NCBI GenBank assembly: GCA_002383375.1
Contig: DFYR01000046.1
Span: 1-7,271, forward strand
Direction: 5' to 3'
DNA: 7,271 bases
Source of the DNA: Spirochaetaceae bacterium UBA4077
GTDB taxonomy: Bacteria; Spirochaetota; Spirochaetia; Treponematales; Rectinemataceae
A program made the position numbers and the translations under genes. Of this stretch, positions 1-5,125 are shown piece after piece; the stretch's first letter is position 1; each line of letters starts with the position of its first letter. The notes under the pieces are model-generated. The model had not been told where the DNA came from. It was given only the letters and a program-made list of their open reading frames with translations, and did no database searches.

Positions 1-691
1 CCTTCATGTTGGAGATCTTCTTGTCGTGGATGAGGATAAGGGGATTCTCGAAGACGGTGGTCATGGAATCGCGGTTGGTTACGAAATAGGGAGAGGTATA
101 GCCGCGGTCGAACTGCATGCCTTCGACGAAGTCGATGGTGGTGTCCATGGTCTTGGACTCTTCAACGGTGATAACCCCGTCCTTGCCCACCTTCTCCATG
201 GCGTCGGCGATCTGGCTGCCGATGGCGGTGTCGTTGTTGGCCGAAACGGAAGCCACGTTGGCGATTTCCTCTTTCTCGATGATTTCCTTGGAGTTCTTCT
301 TGATTTCCTCCACGGCGACGGTGACTGCCTGATCGATGCCCTTCTTGAGGGCCATGGGATCCATGCCTGCGGCTACAGCCTTGAGGCCTTCCTTCACGAT
401 GGAATAGGCGAGAACGGTGGCGGTGGTGGTACCGTCTCCGGCGATGTCGTTGGTCTTGGTGGCTACTTCCTTGAGCAGCTGGGCGCCCATATTCTCATAG
501 GCATCTTCCAGCTCTATTTCCTTGGCGACGGAAACGCCGTCCTTGGTAACGGTGGGGGCGCCGAACTTCTTGTCGAGGAGGACATTCCGGCCTTTGGGGC
601 CGAGGGTTACCTTGACCGCCTTGGAAATTGTCTCCACACCCACGAGAAGCTTGCGCCTCGCGTCCTCGCTGAAAAGCAGCTGTTTAGCCAT
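1..691 (-). CDS. groL: Chaperonin GroEL (Hsp60), N-terminal part, cut by window edge
   Basis: GroEL is the large ring subunit of the cytosolic ATP-driven chaperonin, which encloses unfolded proteins together with GroES. The reading frame starts at the ATG at 691-689 and runs off the window after 230 codons, so about 40% of the usual ~545 residues is present. Visible family motifs are TLGPKGRN at residues 29-36 (nucleotide-binding loop), VTKDGVSVAKEI at 48-59, GDGTTT at 85-90 (Asp86 is the phosphate/Mg site) and SVSANND near 150. The apical domain starts around EGMQFDRGY near residue 190. A GGGAG sequence at 701-705 lies 9 nt before the start. Codon choice is strongly biased to GAC, AAG, ATC and ACC, as in highly expressed genes. 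No groES lies immediately upstream; the neighbour is a divergent MarR-type gene. The N-terminal sequence recalls spirochaete GroEL (from memory). Identity is essentially certain. Confidence 0.98.
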   Translation of the reverse strand, partial: MAKQLLFSEDARRKLLVGVETISKAVKVTLGPKGRNVLLDKKFGAPTVTKDGVSVAKEIELEDAYENMGAQLLKEVATKTNDIAGDGTTTATVLAYSIVKEGLKAVAAGMDPMALKKGIDQAVTVAVEEIKKNSKEIIEKEEIANVASVSANNDTAIGSQIADAMEKVGKDGVITVEESKTMDTTIDFVEGMQFDRGYTSPYFVTNRDSMTTVFENPLILIHDKKISNMK

Positions 692-723
692 AGTGTTACT
701 CTCCCTTGATTATTTAGAATGAC

Positions 724-736
724 GACCCCGAGGGTC
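724..736 (-). repeat. Short inverted repeat at the predicted groL +1
   Basis: GACCC (724-728) and GGGTC (732-736) form a perfect 5-bp inverted repeat around a 3-nt centre. It starts at the predicted groL transcription start. It could be an operator half-site pair or a hairpin at the very 5' end of the mRNA. The short arms make chance occurrence possible. Confidence 0.35.
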
Positions 737-742
737 AGATGC

Positions 743-771
743 AAGATACCCATATTTTAAAAAAATGACAA
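743..771 (-). promoter_or_regulatory. Predicted sigma70-type promoter of groL
   Basis: On the minus strand TTGTCA (771-766) is followed after exactly 17 nt by TATCTT (748-743). This puts the start of transcription near 736 and gives a leader of about 45 nt to the groL ATG. The spacer contains a run of seven T on this strand (765-759). No CIRCE element (TTAGCACTC-N9-GAGTGCTAA) is present, so HrcA control is not indicated. The -35 box overlaps a possible upstream ATG (765) of the divergent regulator gene. Confidence 0.6.
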
Positions 772-789
772 GGACTTTTAAGAAAAAAC

Positions 790-818
790 TAGAATTTCTG
801 TTAAATAGTTCGTATACT
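790..818 (+). promoter_or_regulatory. Candidate promoter region of the MarR-family gene
   Basis: TATACT at 813-818 is a near-consensus -10 box, with a predicted start of transcription near 825. No good -35 lies 16-18 nt upstream (TAGAAT occupies 790-795). A second possibility is TAGAAT (790-795) itself as -10, with ATGACA (765-770) as -35 at a long 19-nt spacing; that -35 would overlap the groL -35 on the other strand. The stretch 750-840 is clearly more AT-rich than the flanking genes. The weak -35 elements make the assignment uncertain. Confidence 0.35.
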
Positions 819-826
819 AACCAAAT

Positions 827-833
827 GGAAGAG
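827..833 (+). promoter_or_regulatory. Ribosome-binding site that decides the MarR start
   Basis: GGAAGAG lies 6 nt before the ATG at 840. The earlier in-frame ATGs at 765 and 825 have no purine-rich site at the right distance. This favours 840 as the real start. Confidence 0.5.
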
Positions 834-839
834 TATCTA

Positions 840-1253
840 ATGATGGGCTTGGCTTACAGCTTATGGCGTCGCAAAGCCTCGGCAGCGTTAGAAAAATACG
901 GCATCAGCTTCCAGCAGTATCAGCTGGTGCGACAGGCCCGGAGAAGAGGCGCCCTGATCCTGAGCGTCGCCGCCTGTGAGCTGGGTATGGACAAGCCCAC
1001 CTTAAGCCTGGTCGCTCGAAAATGCGTGGCTTCGGGCTGGCTGATCAGGACCGTCATAGTGGCCGACAAGAGAGCTTCCCGGCTCAGCCTCTCAGGCATT
1101 GGCGAAGAACTTCTTGACCAGATCGAAGCTGAGGGGGTTTTTTCGCCCGAGTTTCTGGGCGATGCCCTGGATGTCTTGGGCTCGGAGGAGAGGACCGAGC
1201 TGAGACGGATGATGGACAGGGTTTCCAGGAGGGCGAGAGACGTGTTCCTATGA
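840..1253 (+). CDS. MarR-family winged-helix transcriptional regulator
   Basis: The product (137 aa from this start) is a probable dimeric DNA-binding repressor of the MarR family, acting in the cytoplasm. Counted from Met840, the MarR domain runs from about residue 16 to 100. GISFQQYQLVRQA opens the domain. SVAACELGMDKPTLSLVARKC is the helix-turn-helix, followed by SGWLIRT. DKRASRLSLSGIGEELLDQ is the wing and linker, with the family's D-x-R-A pattern and an L(T/S)-x-x-G element. A C-terminal dimerisation helix follows. The frame stays open to an ATG at 765, which would give 162 aa. However, codons 765-839 are AT-rich, overlap the groL promoter and lack a ribosome-binding site, so they are probably non-coding; 825 is a third option. 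The ligand is unknown. Divergence from groL across a short shared control region suggests autoregulation and possibly control of groL (inference). Confidence 0.85.
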   Translation: MMGLAYSLWRRKASAALEKYGISFQQYQLVRQARRRGALILSVAACELGMDKPTLSLVARKCVASGWLIRTVIVADKRASRLSLSGIGEELLDQIEAEGVFSPEFLGDALDVLGSEERTELRRMMDRVSRRARDVFL

Positions 1254-1278
1254 GCCTGGGTTCCTGCAGTTTATTGTA

Positions 1279-1303
1279 CGTAGAGGTTCGAAATTCCACT
1301 ACG
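1279..1303 (+). other. Imperfect hairpin downstream of the MarR gene
   Basis: CGTAG (1279-1283) pairs with CTACG (1299-1303). An A-A mismatch and a GG/CC pair then lead to a 9-nt loop containing TTCGAA. There is no T-run after it, so it is not a standard intrinsic terminator. The rest of the 109-nt gap 1254-1362 holds no gene that I can recognise. Part of the loop resembles a tRNA T-loop, but the other tRNA arms are missing. Confidence 0.3.
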
Positions 1304-1362
1304 CGACCTGCGGCTCCAAGAAGACGAGCTTCGCTTCGTTCACAAAGTCAGGCCTTCGTGGT

Positions 1363-2100
1363 ATGCTCAAGAGTGTGAACAAAAAACCACAGATCCTTTT
1401 CTGCGACGAATTTCTCCTGGCGGTGGACAAGCCGGCAGGCATGCTATCCATACCCGACCGTTACGACGCCGAGGCACCGGTCATCCTATCCTTATTGGAA
1501 AAGACCTACGGAAAGCTCTTCGTCGTGCATAGGATCGACAAGGACACCAGCGGAGTCCTACTATTTGCCAGGAATCAGGGCACGCACAAGGCGCTTAACG
1601 CTCTATTCCACTCCAGAGCCATCGAAAAATCCTATCTCGCCCTAGTTCGTGGACGGACAGAAGAGGATGAATGGTCCTGCGATCTGCCGCTTTTAGCCGA
1701 CGCCGACAAGCTCCATCGCAGTATTGTGGACAAGCGCAGGGGCAAGGATTCCTTGAGCCGCTTCGAGACAGTCGAACGTTACGAAGAATATAGCCTTGTC
1801 AGGGCAAGGCCCGAAACAGGACGGACTCACCAGGTGAGGGTGCACTGCGCGGCTTCGGGTTATCCCATCGTCGCCGATCCCCTGTACGGGGACGGTAAGC
1901 CGCTTTTCCTGTCCAAGATAAAGCGGGGATGGAGGGGGGACAGCTTCGAGGAGCGTCCGCTGCTGGCGCGAACCGCGCTCCATGCAGAAATCTTGACGCT
2001 CGCGCATCCTGAAAATGGAAACGCGCTTACGCTGACAGCACCTCTGCCAAAAGACATGAAAGCCGCTGTCGCGCAGTTGGGAAAATTGACTTACAGTTAA
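1363..2100 (+). CDS. RluA-family RNA pseudouridine synthase (no S4 domain)
   Basis: The enzyme isomerises uridine to pseudouridine in rRNA or tRNA. At 245 aa it is a catalytic domain only, lacking the N-terminal S4 RNA-binding domain found in RluC and RluD; E. coli RluA also lacks S4. Visible elements are DKPAG at residues 22-26 (motif I) and HRIDKDTSG at 56-64 with catalytic Asp59 (motif II). They are followed by KSYLALV at 89-95, GRTHQVRVH at 153-161 and DPLYG at 172-176. The target site cannot be told from sequence. The start is uncertain: ATG1363 has only a weak upstream purine site, and GTG1375 is in frame. TTCACA (1339-1344) with TG-G-TATGCT (TATGCT at 1362-1367, 17-nt spacing) resembles an extended -10 promoter, which would favour a start at or after 1375. 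The gene follows the MarR gene in the same direction after 109 nt, so co-transcription is possible. Confidence 0.93.
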   Translation: MLKSVNKKPQILFCDEFLLAVDKPAGMLSIPDRYDAEAPVILSLLEKTYGKLFVVHRIDKDTSGVLLFARNQGTHKALNALFHSRAIEKSYLALVRGRTEEDEWSCDLPLLADADKLHRSIVDKRRGKDSLSRFETVERYEEYSLVRARPETGRTHQVRVHCAASGYPIVADPLYGDGKPLFLSKIKRGWRGDSFEERPLLARTALHAEILTLAHPENGNALTLTAPLPKDMKAAVAQLGKLTYS

Positions 2101-2180
2101 AATCGTACAACGTCTCGTTATTTAATCCTCGTCACTGATCTAGCTTCGTAGCCCGGGTCAATTCCGAAAGTCATGATCGG
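2101..2180. other. Convergent intergenic gap, no clear terminator
   Basis: This gap lies between two converging genes (the RluA-type gene and ppiC). I looked for a GC-rich stem followed by a T-run on each strand and found none. Only a 4-bp AACG/CGTT stem (2109-2119) and a CCCGGG palindrome (2152-2157) stand out. Termination may be Rho-dependent or may occur inside the neighbouring gene. Confidence 0.5.
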
Positions 2181-2456
2181 CTAACGTCGGCCGGTGAGCT
2201 TAATAATGTGATAGCCGAACTGGGTCTGCACTACATCGGAAATCGAGCCAACACCAAGCCCCTTGCAGGCCGACTCAAAGGCGGCCACCATCTTGCCAGG
2301 GCCAAACCAGCCAAGATCCCCGCCCGATGATTTGGATGGGCAGGTGGAGTGTTCTCGGGCGAGGCTTTCAAAGTTTCCTCCCTGCTTGCAGCGCTTCACG
2401 AGTTCCTGCGCCAGGGCTCTGTCCTTTACCAATATATGGCTCGCTCTCCATTCCAT
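2181..2456 (-). CDS. ppiC: Parvulin-type peptidyl-prolyl cis-trans isomerase (PpiC-like)
   Basis: This 91-aa protein is a complete single parvulin (rotamase) domain, the same length as E. coli PpiC (93 aa). It catalyses cis-trans isomerisation of peptidyl-proline bonds. The family pattern is present throughout: SHILV at residues 6-10 with the catalytic-site His, then FESLAREHS-CPS, GGDLGWFGPGKMV and AFE, ending with QFGYHIIKLTG. There is no signal peptide or membrane segment, so it should be cytoplasmic, unlike PrsA or SurA. The start ATG (2456-2454) is preceded by AGGAG (2468-2464) at 7 nt. That site overlaps the stop codon of the upstream aminotransferase gene; the stop and the start are only 10 nt apart. 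The two genes are therefore very likely one transcript with coupled translation. No functional link between a foldase and the aminotransferase is obvious. Confidence 0.95.
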   Translation of the reverse strand: MEWRASHILVKDRALAQELVKRCKQGGNFESLAREHSTCPSKSSGGDLGWFGPGKMVAAFESACKGLGVGSISDVVQTQFGYHIIKLTGRR

Positions 2457-2466
2457 TACATAGCTC

Positions 2467-3837
2467 CTATTTCCAATGCTTGTTAAAATTTTCGAGTTTT
2501 TCCAGTACCTGCAGCAACTGCGCCCTGGGCGGCAATATGGTAGTGCGGAAATGAGCGCTCCCCTCGGCTTGTCCGAATCCCTCGCCAGGAACCAGACAGA
2601 TGCCTGTCTCTTCCAGTAGAGCGAGGCAGTATTGGGTATCGCTGCGCCCCGGGGGAAGCGTTATGGTAGGAAACGCGTACATAGCCCCTGCAATCGGGGC
2701 GCAGGAATATCCCTGGATCTTGTTCAATCCTTCAGCTAATAGCTTTGCCCTGGCCGCCAATTCTCCGAGTATTTCCTTTTTCTCCTTTTCGTACTGCTCG
2801 AAGGAAGCTTCGCCAGGTTCAGGGGGACGGACCATGAGGTATACTAGAATCTGTCCGTTTAAGTTTGCGCAAAGGGCTATGGACTGGAGTTTTGTGATCT
2901 GCGCCAGAACCTCTGTGGAGACGTTGCGCGCTTCAAAATACCCGCCGCGTTGGCCGCATTCGCCATGGAAACCCTTGGAACAGGAATGGAAACTGAATAG
3001 ACATACATCGGTGTCGCCCAACTCTGCCAAAACCCTGGCAAACGAAACGAATTTGTCATCGGGTCTGTAAATGTTCTCCTGATACACCTCGTCGGCGAGT
3101 ATCGAAAGGCCATGATCCTTCGCAAAGGAGATGACCATGGCTATATTGTCCTTGCTCAGCACGGCACCGGTGGGATTGCCAGGATTTATCACGCAGATAG
3201 CCTTGACTTTAATTCCTCTGGAACTGGCTTCGCCGTATGCCCGTTCCAGTTCTTCTCTGCTCAATGCCCAGCCTGTAGCTTCCTCAAGATAATACCCGAC
3301 CTGGTATCCTCCGTAGAGCGTAATCGATGCAGAGTAAAGGGGATACTGGGGAATGGGGATCATTATACCGTCCCGATCGGAGGCGATGAGAAGACGCAAA
3401 ATGGACTGGACTCCCTTGGAGGCTCCATCGGTGAGGTAGATGTGCTCGGGATCCGACGTAACAATCAGCGACGAATCGGAATCGCGCCTGCTTATGAATC
3501 GAGCCACCGCTTCGCGGACAATCCGTAATCCCTTGGACTCGGAGTAGGCTCCCAGGCCGCCGACCGAAGCCGCGAGGAGTTCGGCGGCCCTTTCAAGGAC
3601 GTCGGGCGGGAAGGCTTGCGGACTTTTCTGCGCAAGTTCGGGATACTGCATGAGGGCGAGCGACTGACGGACATAGCTCAAGGGTTTCTGGCCCAGGGCT
3701 TGGGGATTTCCGATATTGCAGTAAATGATAGCCCTGCCGCTGCGTTCTAATTCTCCGGCCCGTTTCACAATCGGGCCTCGAACAGCGTATTGGGCATCAA
3801 TGACAACCTTGCTTAAATCTGACAGCGAGAGACTCAT
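2467..3837 (-). CDS. Alanine aminotransferase, eukaryotic ALT/GPT-like (PLP fold type I)
   Basis: This is a PLP-dependent class I/II aminotransferase of 456 aa. It is longer than bacterial AlaA/AlaT (~405 aa) and resembles eukaryotic alanine aminotransferase along its whole length. Shared blocks are NIGNPQALGQKPL at residues 41-53, LGAYSESKG at 95-103, PIPQYPLYSA at 161-170 and CVINPGNPTG at 215-224. DEVYQEN spans 249-255, where Asp249 and Tyr252 contact PLP. SFHSCSKGFHGECGQRGG spans 282-299, with Schiff-base Lys288, and HFRTTILPP spans 429-437 with carboxylate-binding Arg431. The likely reaction is L-alanine + 2-oxoglutarate to pyruvate + L-glutamate, linking nitrogen and pyruvate metabolism in the cytosol. 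Substrate choice is inferred from family resemblance. AAGGAG (3848-3843) lies 5 nt before the ATG. It is the first gene of a two-gene unit with ppiC and is divergent from the OTC gene. Confidence 0.9.
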   Translation of the reverse strand: MSLSLSDLSKVVIDAQYAVRGPIVKRAGELERSGRAIIYCNIGNPQALGQKPLSYVRQSLALMQYPELAQKSPQAFPPDVLERAAELLAASVGGLGAYSESKGLRIVREAVARFISRRDSDSSLIVTSDPEHIYLTDGASKGVQSILRLLIASDRDGIMIPIPQYPLYSASITLYGGYQVGYYLEEATGWALSREELERAYGEASSRGIKVKAICVINPGNPTGAVLSKDNIAMVISFAKDHGLSILADEVYQENIYRPDDKFVSFARVLAELGDTDVCLFSFHSCSKGFHGECGQRGGYFEARNVSTEVLAQITKLQSIALCANLNGQILVYLMVRPPEPGEASFEQYEKEKKEILGELAARAKLLAEGLNKIQGYSCAPIAGAMYAFPTITLPPGRSDTQYCLALLEETGICLVPGEGFGQAEGSAHFRTTILPPRAQLLQVLEKLENFNKHWK

Positions 3838-3848
3838 GGTCGCTCCTT

Positions 3849-3881
3849 GCCGGTAGTCGAAGCTACTAACCCGCTTCCGGC
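3849..3881 (-). other. Leader hairpin before the aminotransferase RBS
   Basis: Outer arms GCCGG (3849-3853) and CCGGC (3877-3881) enclose either GTAG/CTAC (3853-3856 with 3863-3866) or the alternative pair GAAGC/GCTTC (3859-3863 with 3873-3877). The inner folds exclude each other. The structure starts right after the predicted transcription start (about 3882) and ends directly against the AAGGAG site at 3843-3848. A role in mRNA stability or translation is possible but not shown. Confidence 0.4.
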
Positions 3882-3888
3882 GAATTTT

Positions 3889-3918
3889 AGTATACAGAGA
3901 GGCTTACTCTCAAGTCAA
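3889..3918 (-). promoter_or_regulatory. Predicted promoter of the aminotransferase-ppiC unit
   Basis: On the minus strand TTGACT (3918-3913) is followed after 18 nt by TATACT (3894-3889); both boxes are one base from consensus. The predicted start of transcription is near 3882, giving a leader of about 45 nt. It is back-to-back with the OTC promoter; the two -35 boxes are 40 bp apart over an AT-rich stretch, which a shared regulator could occupy. Confidence 0.65.
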
Positions 3919-3958
3919 AGGTAGGTAGTTTCTATTTTACGGCCTTTTTAAAGAATAC

Positions 3959-3987
3959 TTGACCCCCCCGAGCAGTTGGTATATACG
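3959..3987 (+). promoter_or_regulatory. Predicted promoter of the ornithine carbamoyltransferase gene, with a C7 tract
   Basis: TTGACC (3959-3964) is followed after 17 nt by TATACG (3982-3987); an overlapping TATATA sits at 3980-3985. The start of transcription is predicted near 3994, about 72 nt before the coding start. A run of seven C (3963-3969) covers the end of the -35 box and the beginning of the spacer, so a change in tract length would alter the -35/-10 spacing. No ArgR/AhrC-type box (TGAAT-N-ATTCA-like palindrome) was found around it. Confidence 0.55.
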
Positions 3988-3994
3988 TTGAATG

Positions 3995-4033
3995 CCACAG
4001 CCCGGTTCTGTCGATTACAACACCAGAATGTGG
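3995..4033 (+). other. Nested stem in the OTC leader
   Basis: CCACA (3995-3999) pairs with TGTGG (4029-4033), and inside it TTCTG (4006-4010) pairs with CAGAA (4024-4028). The inner stem stacks directly on the outer one on the 3' side, and GCCCGG (4000-4005) forms a bulge on the 5' side. It begins at the predicted mRNA 5' end. I do not recognise a known riboswitch. Confidence 0.35.
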
Positions 4034-4055
4034 CGGCCAAGTGCCATATACATAC

Positions 4056-4060
4056 GGAGG
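4056..4060 (+). promoter_or_regulatory. Ribosome-binding site fixing the OTC start
   Basis: GGAGG lies 5 nt before the ATG at 4066. It shows that the longer open frame reaching back to a TTG at 3976, inside the promoter, is not the real gene start. Confidence 0.85.
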
Positions 4061-4065
4061 ATCAA

Positions 4066-5067
4066 ATGCCCGTCAATTTAAAAGGTAGAAGCTTTCTAAC
4101 GCTTAAGGATTTTACAGCCGAAGAGATCCGTTACCTCCTTGACCTTTCCCGAGACCTCAAGGCGAAGAAGCGTGCGGGCATAAAGGGAAACAGCCTGTTC
4201 CGAAAAAACATCGTCCTTATCTTTGACAAGGCCTCTACCAGAACTCGCTGCTCCTTCGAAACCGCCTGCTGGGATGAGGGGGGGAATGCTACCTTCCTGA
4301 CCAATTCGCAGATGGGCAAGAAGGAATCGGTGGAAGATACGGCGAAAGTGCTGGGCAGGATGTACGATGGCATTCAGTACCGCGGCTTCTCCCAGAAACT
4401 GGTTGAGGATCTGGCCAGGTATTCGGGCGTTCCCGTCTGGAACGGTCTCACCGATGAGGATCATCCTACACAAATTCTGGCGGACCTTCTCACCATAGAG
4501 GAGCATGTGGACAAACCGTTGGGCAAGGTAAAGCTGGTCTACTGCGGCGACGCCAGAAACAACATGGGCAATGCCCTGATGATAGGCTGCGCGAAAATGG
4601 GCCTTCACTTCGTGGCCCTGGCTCCCCGGGAGCTCTGGCCCAACGAGGCCCTCACCGAAGAGATGCTCAAGGTTGCCGCCGGTTCAGGCGGAAAGATCGA
4701 ATTTTTCGATATCGAAAAGAAGGACGAAGCCCTCAAAGGCGCCGACGTGCTCTATACCGACGTATGGGTGTCCATGGGCGAGGAAGCCAAATTCGCCCAG
4801 CGCATCGCTCAGCTCCAGAAGTACAGGGTCACCATGGAGTTCATGAAGAAGACCGGCAATCCTGACGCGATCTTCCTGCACTGTCTTCCCGCTTTCCACG
4901 ATACCGAGACCGCGGTTGGGGCCGAAATCGCTGCCCAACACGGTATAAAGGAAATGGAAGTGTCGGATGAGGTATTCAGATCCCGGCACTCGGTGGTATT
5001 CGACCAGGCTGAAAATAGACTGCATACGATCAAAGCCGTCATGGCAGCGACGATAGGCGACCTGTAA
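4066..5067 (+). CDS. argF: Ornithine carbamoyltransferase
   Basis: The enzyme catalyses carbamoyl phosphate + L-ornithine to L-citrulline + phosphate in arginine biosynthesis, or the reverse in the arginine deiminase pathway. The 333 aa match the family length (E. coli ArgF has 334). Motifs, counted from Met4066, are STRTRCSFE at 57-65 (carbamoyl-phosphate loop), SQMGKKES at 81-88, LGRMYDGIQYRG at 96-107 and HPTQ at 133-136. GDARNNMGN follows at 161-169, DVWVSMGE at 232-239 (the OTC-specific ornithine site) and HCLPAFH at 272-278 with Cys273. QAENRLHTIKA is near the C-terminus. All catalytic residues that I can place are present. No arcA, arcC or other arg gene is in view, so anabolic (argF) versus catabolic (arcB) use cannot be decided; the sequence also resembles ArcB. 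It is divergent from the aminotransferase and 58 nt upstream of hflX. Confidence 0.96.
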   Translation: MPVNLKGRSFLTLKDFTAEEIRYLLDLSRDLKAKKRAGIKGNSLFRKNIVLIFDKASTRTRCSFETACWDEGGNATFLTNSQMGKKESVEDTAKVLGRMYDGIQYRGFSQKLVEDLARYSGVPVWNGLTDEDHPTQILADLLTIEEHVDKPLGKVKLVYCGDARNNMGNALMIGCAKMGLHFVALAPRELWPNEALTEEMLKVAAGSGGKIEFFDIEKKDEALKGADVLYTDVWVSMGEEAKFAQRIAQLQKYRVTMEFMKKTGNPDAIFLHCLPAFHDTETAVGAEIAAQHGIKEMEVSDEVFRSRHSVVFDQAENRLHTIKAVMAATIGDL

Positions 5068-5095
5068 TACAGAAGAGCCGACACGATACTGCGCA

Positions 5096-5116
5096 GCCTG
5101 TTGCGCTGAAACAGGC
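5096..5116 (+). other. Perfect 7-bp hairpin between OTC and hflX
   Basis: GCCTGTT (5096-5102) and AACAGGC (5110-5116) form a perfect stem with a 7-nt loop. It ends directly before the AGGT (5117-5120) that is the only ribosome-site candidate for hflX. A competing stem, GCGCA (5091-5095) with TGCGC (5102-5106), would exclude it. There is no T-run after it, so it is not a standard terminator. It may modulate hflX translation or protect processed mRNA ends (inference). Confidence 0.45.
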
Positions 5117-5125
5117 AGGTACTAC

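Noticed and set aside
26..709. Long plus-strand open frame (227 codons) antisense to groL
   Set aside because: It lies wholly over groL, is Gly- and Asp-rich from the complement of biased GroEL codons, and matches no family; it is a shadow frame.
692..764. CIRCE element before groL
   Set aside because: No TTAGCACTC or GAGTGCTAA arm is present on either strand.
800..821. GTTA-N14-TAAC as a MarR operator around the regulator -10
   Set aside because: Only the outer 4 bp are symmetric, which is too weak for a claim.
765..839. N-terminal extension of the MarR protein from ATG 765
   Set aside because: It is AT-rich, overlaps the groL -35 box and has no ribosome site; 840 has one. Not fully excluded.
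1285..1297. tRNA T-loop look-alike (GGTTCGAAATTCC)
   Set aside because: T-stem pairing fails in standard geometry, and acceptor, D and anticodon arms are absent.
2101..2180. Bidirectional terminator between the RluA-type gene and ppiC
   Set aside because: No stable GC stem with a following T-run is found on either strand.
2600..3528. Plus-strand open frames (156 and 138 codons) over the aminotransferase
   Set aside because: They are antisense to a clear enzyme gene and have low-complexity composition.
3976..4065. N-terminal extension of OTC from a TTG
   Set aside because: It would start inside the promoter; GGAGG before ATG 4066 and the normal family length fix the start.
4096..4608. Minus-strand open frame of 170 codons inside the OTC gene
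   Set aside because: OTC is unambiguous on the plus strand; this frame has no recognisable motif or ribosome site.
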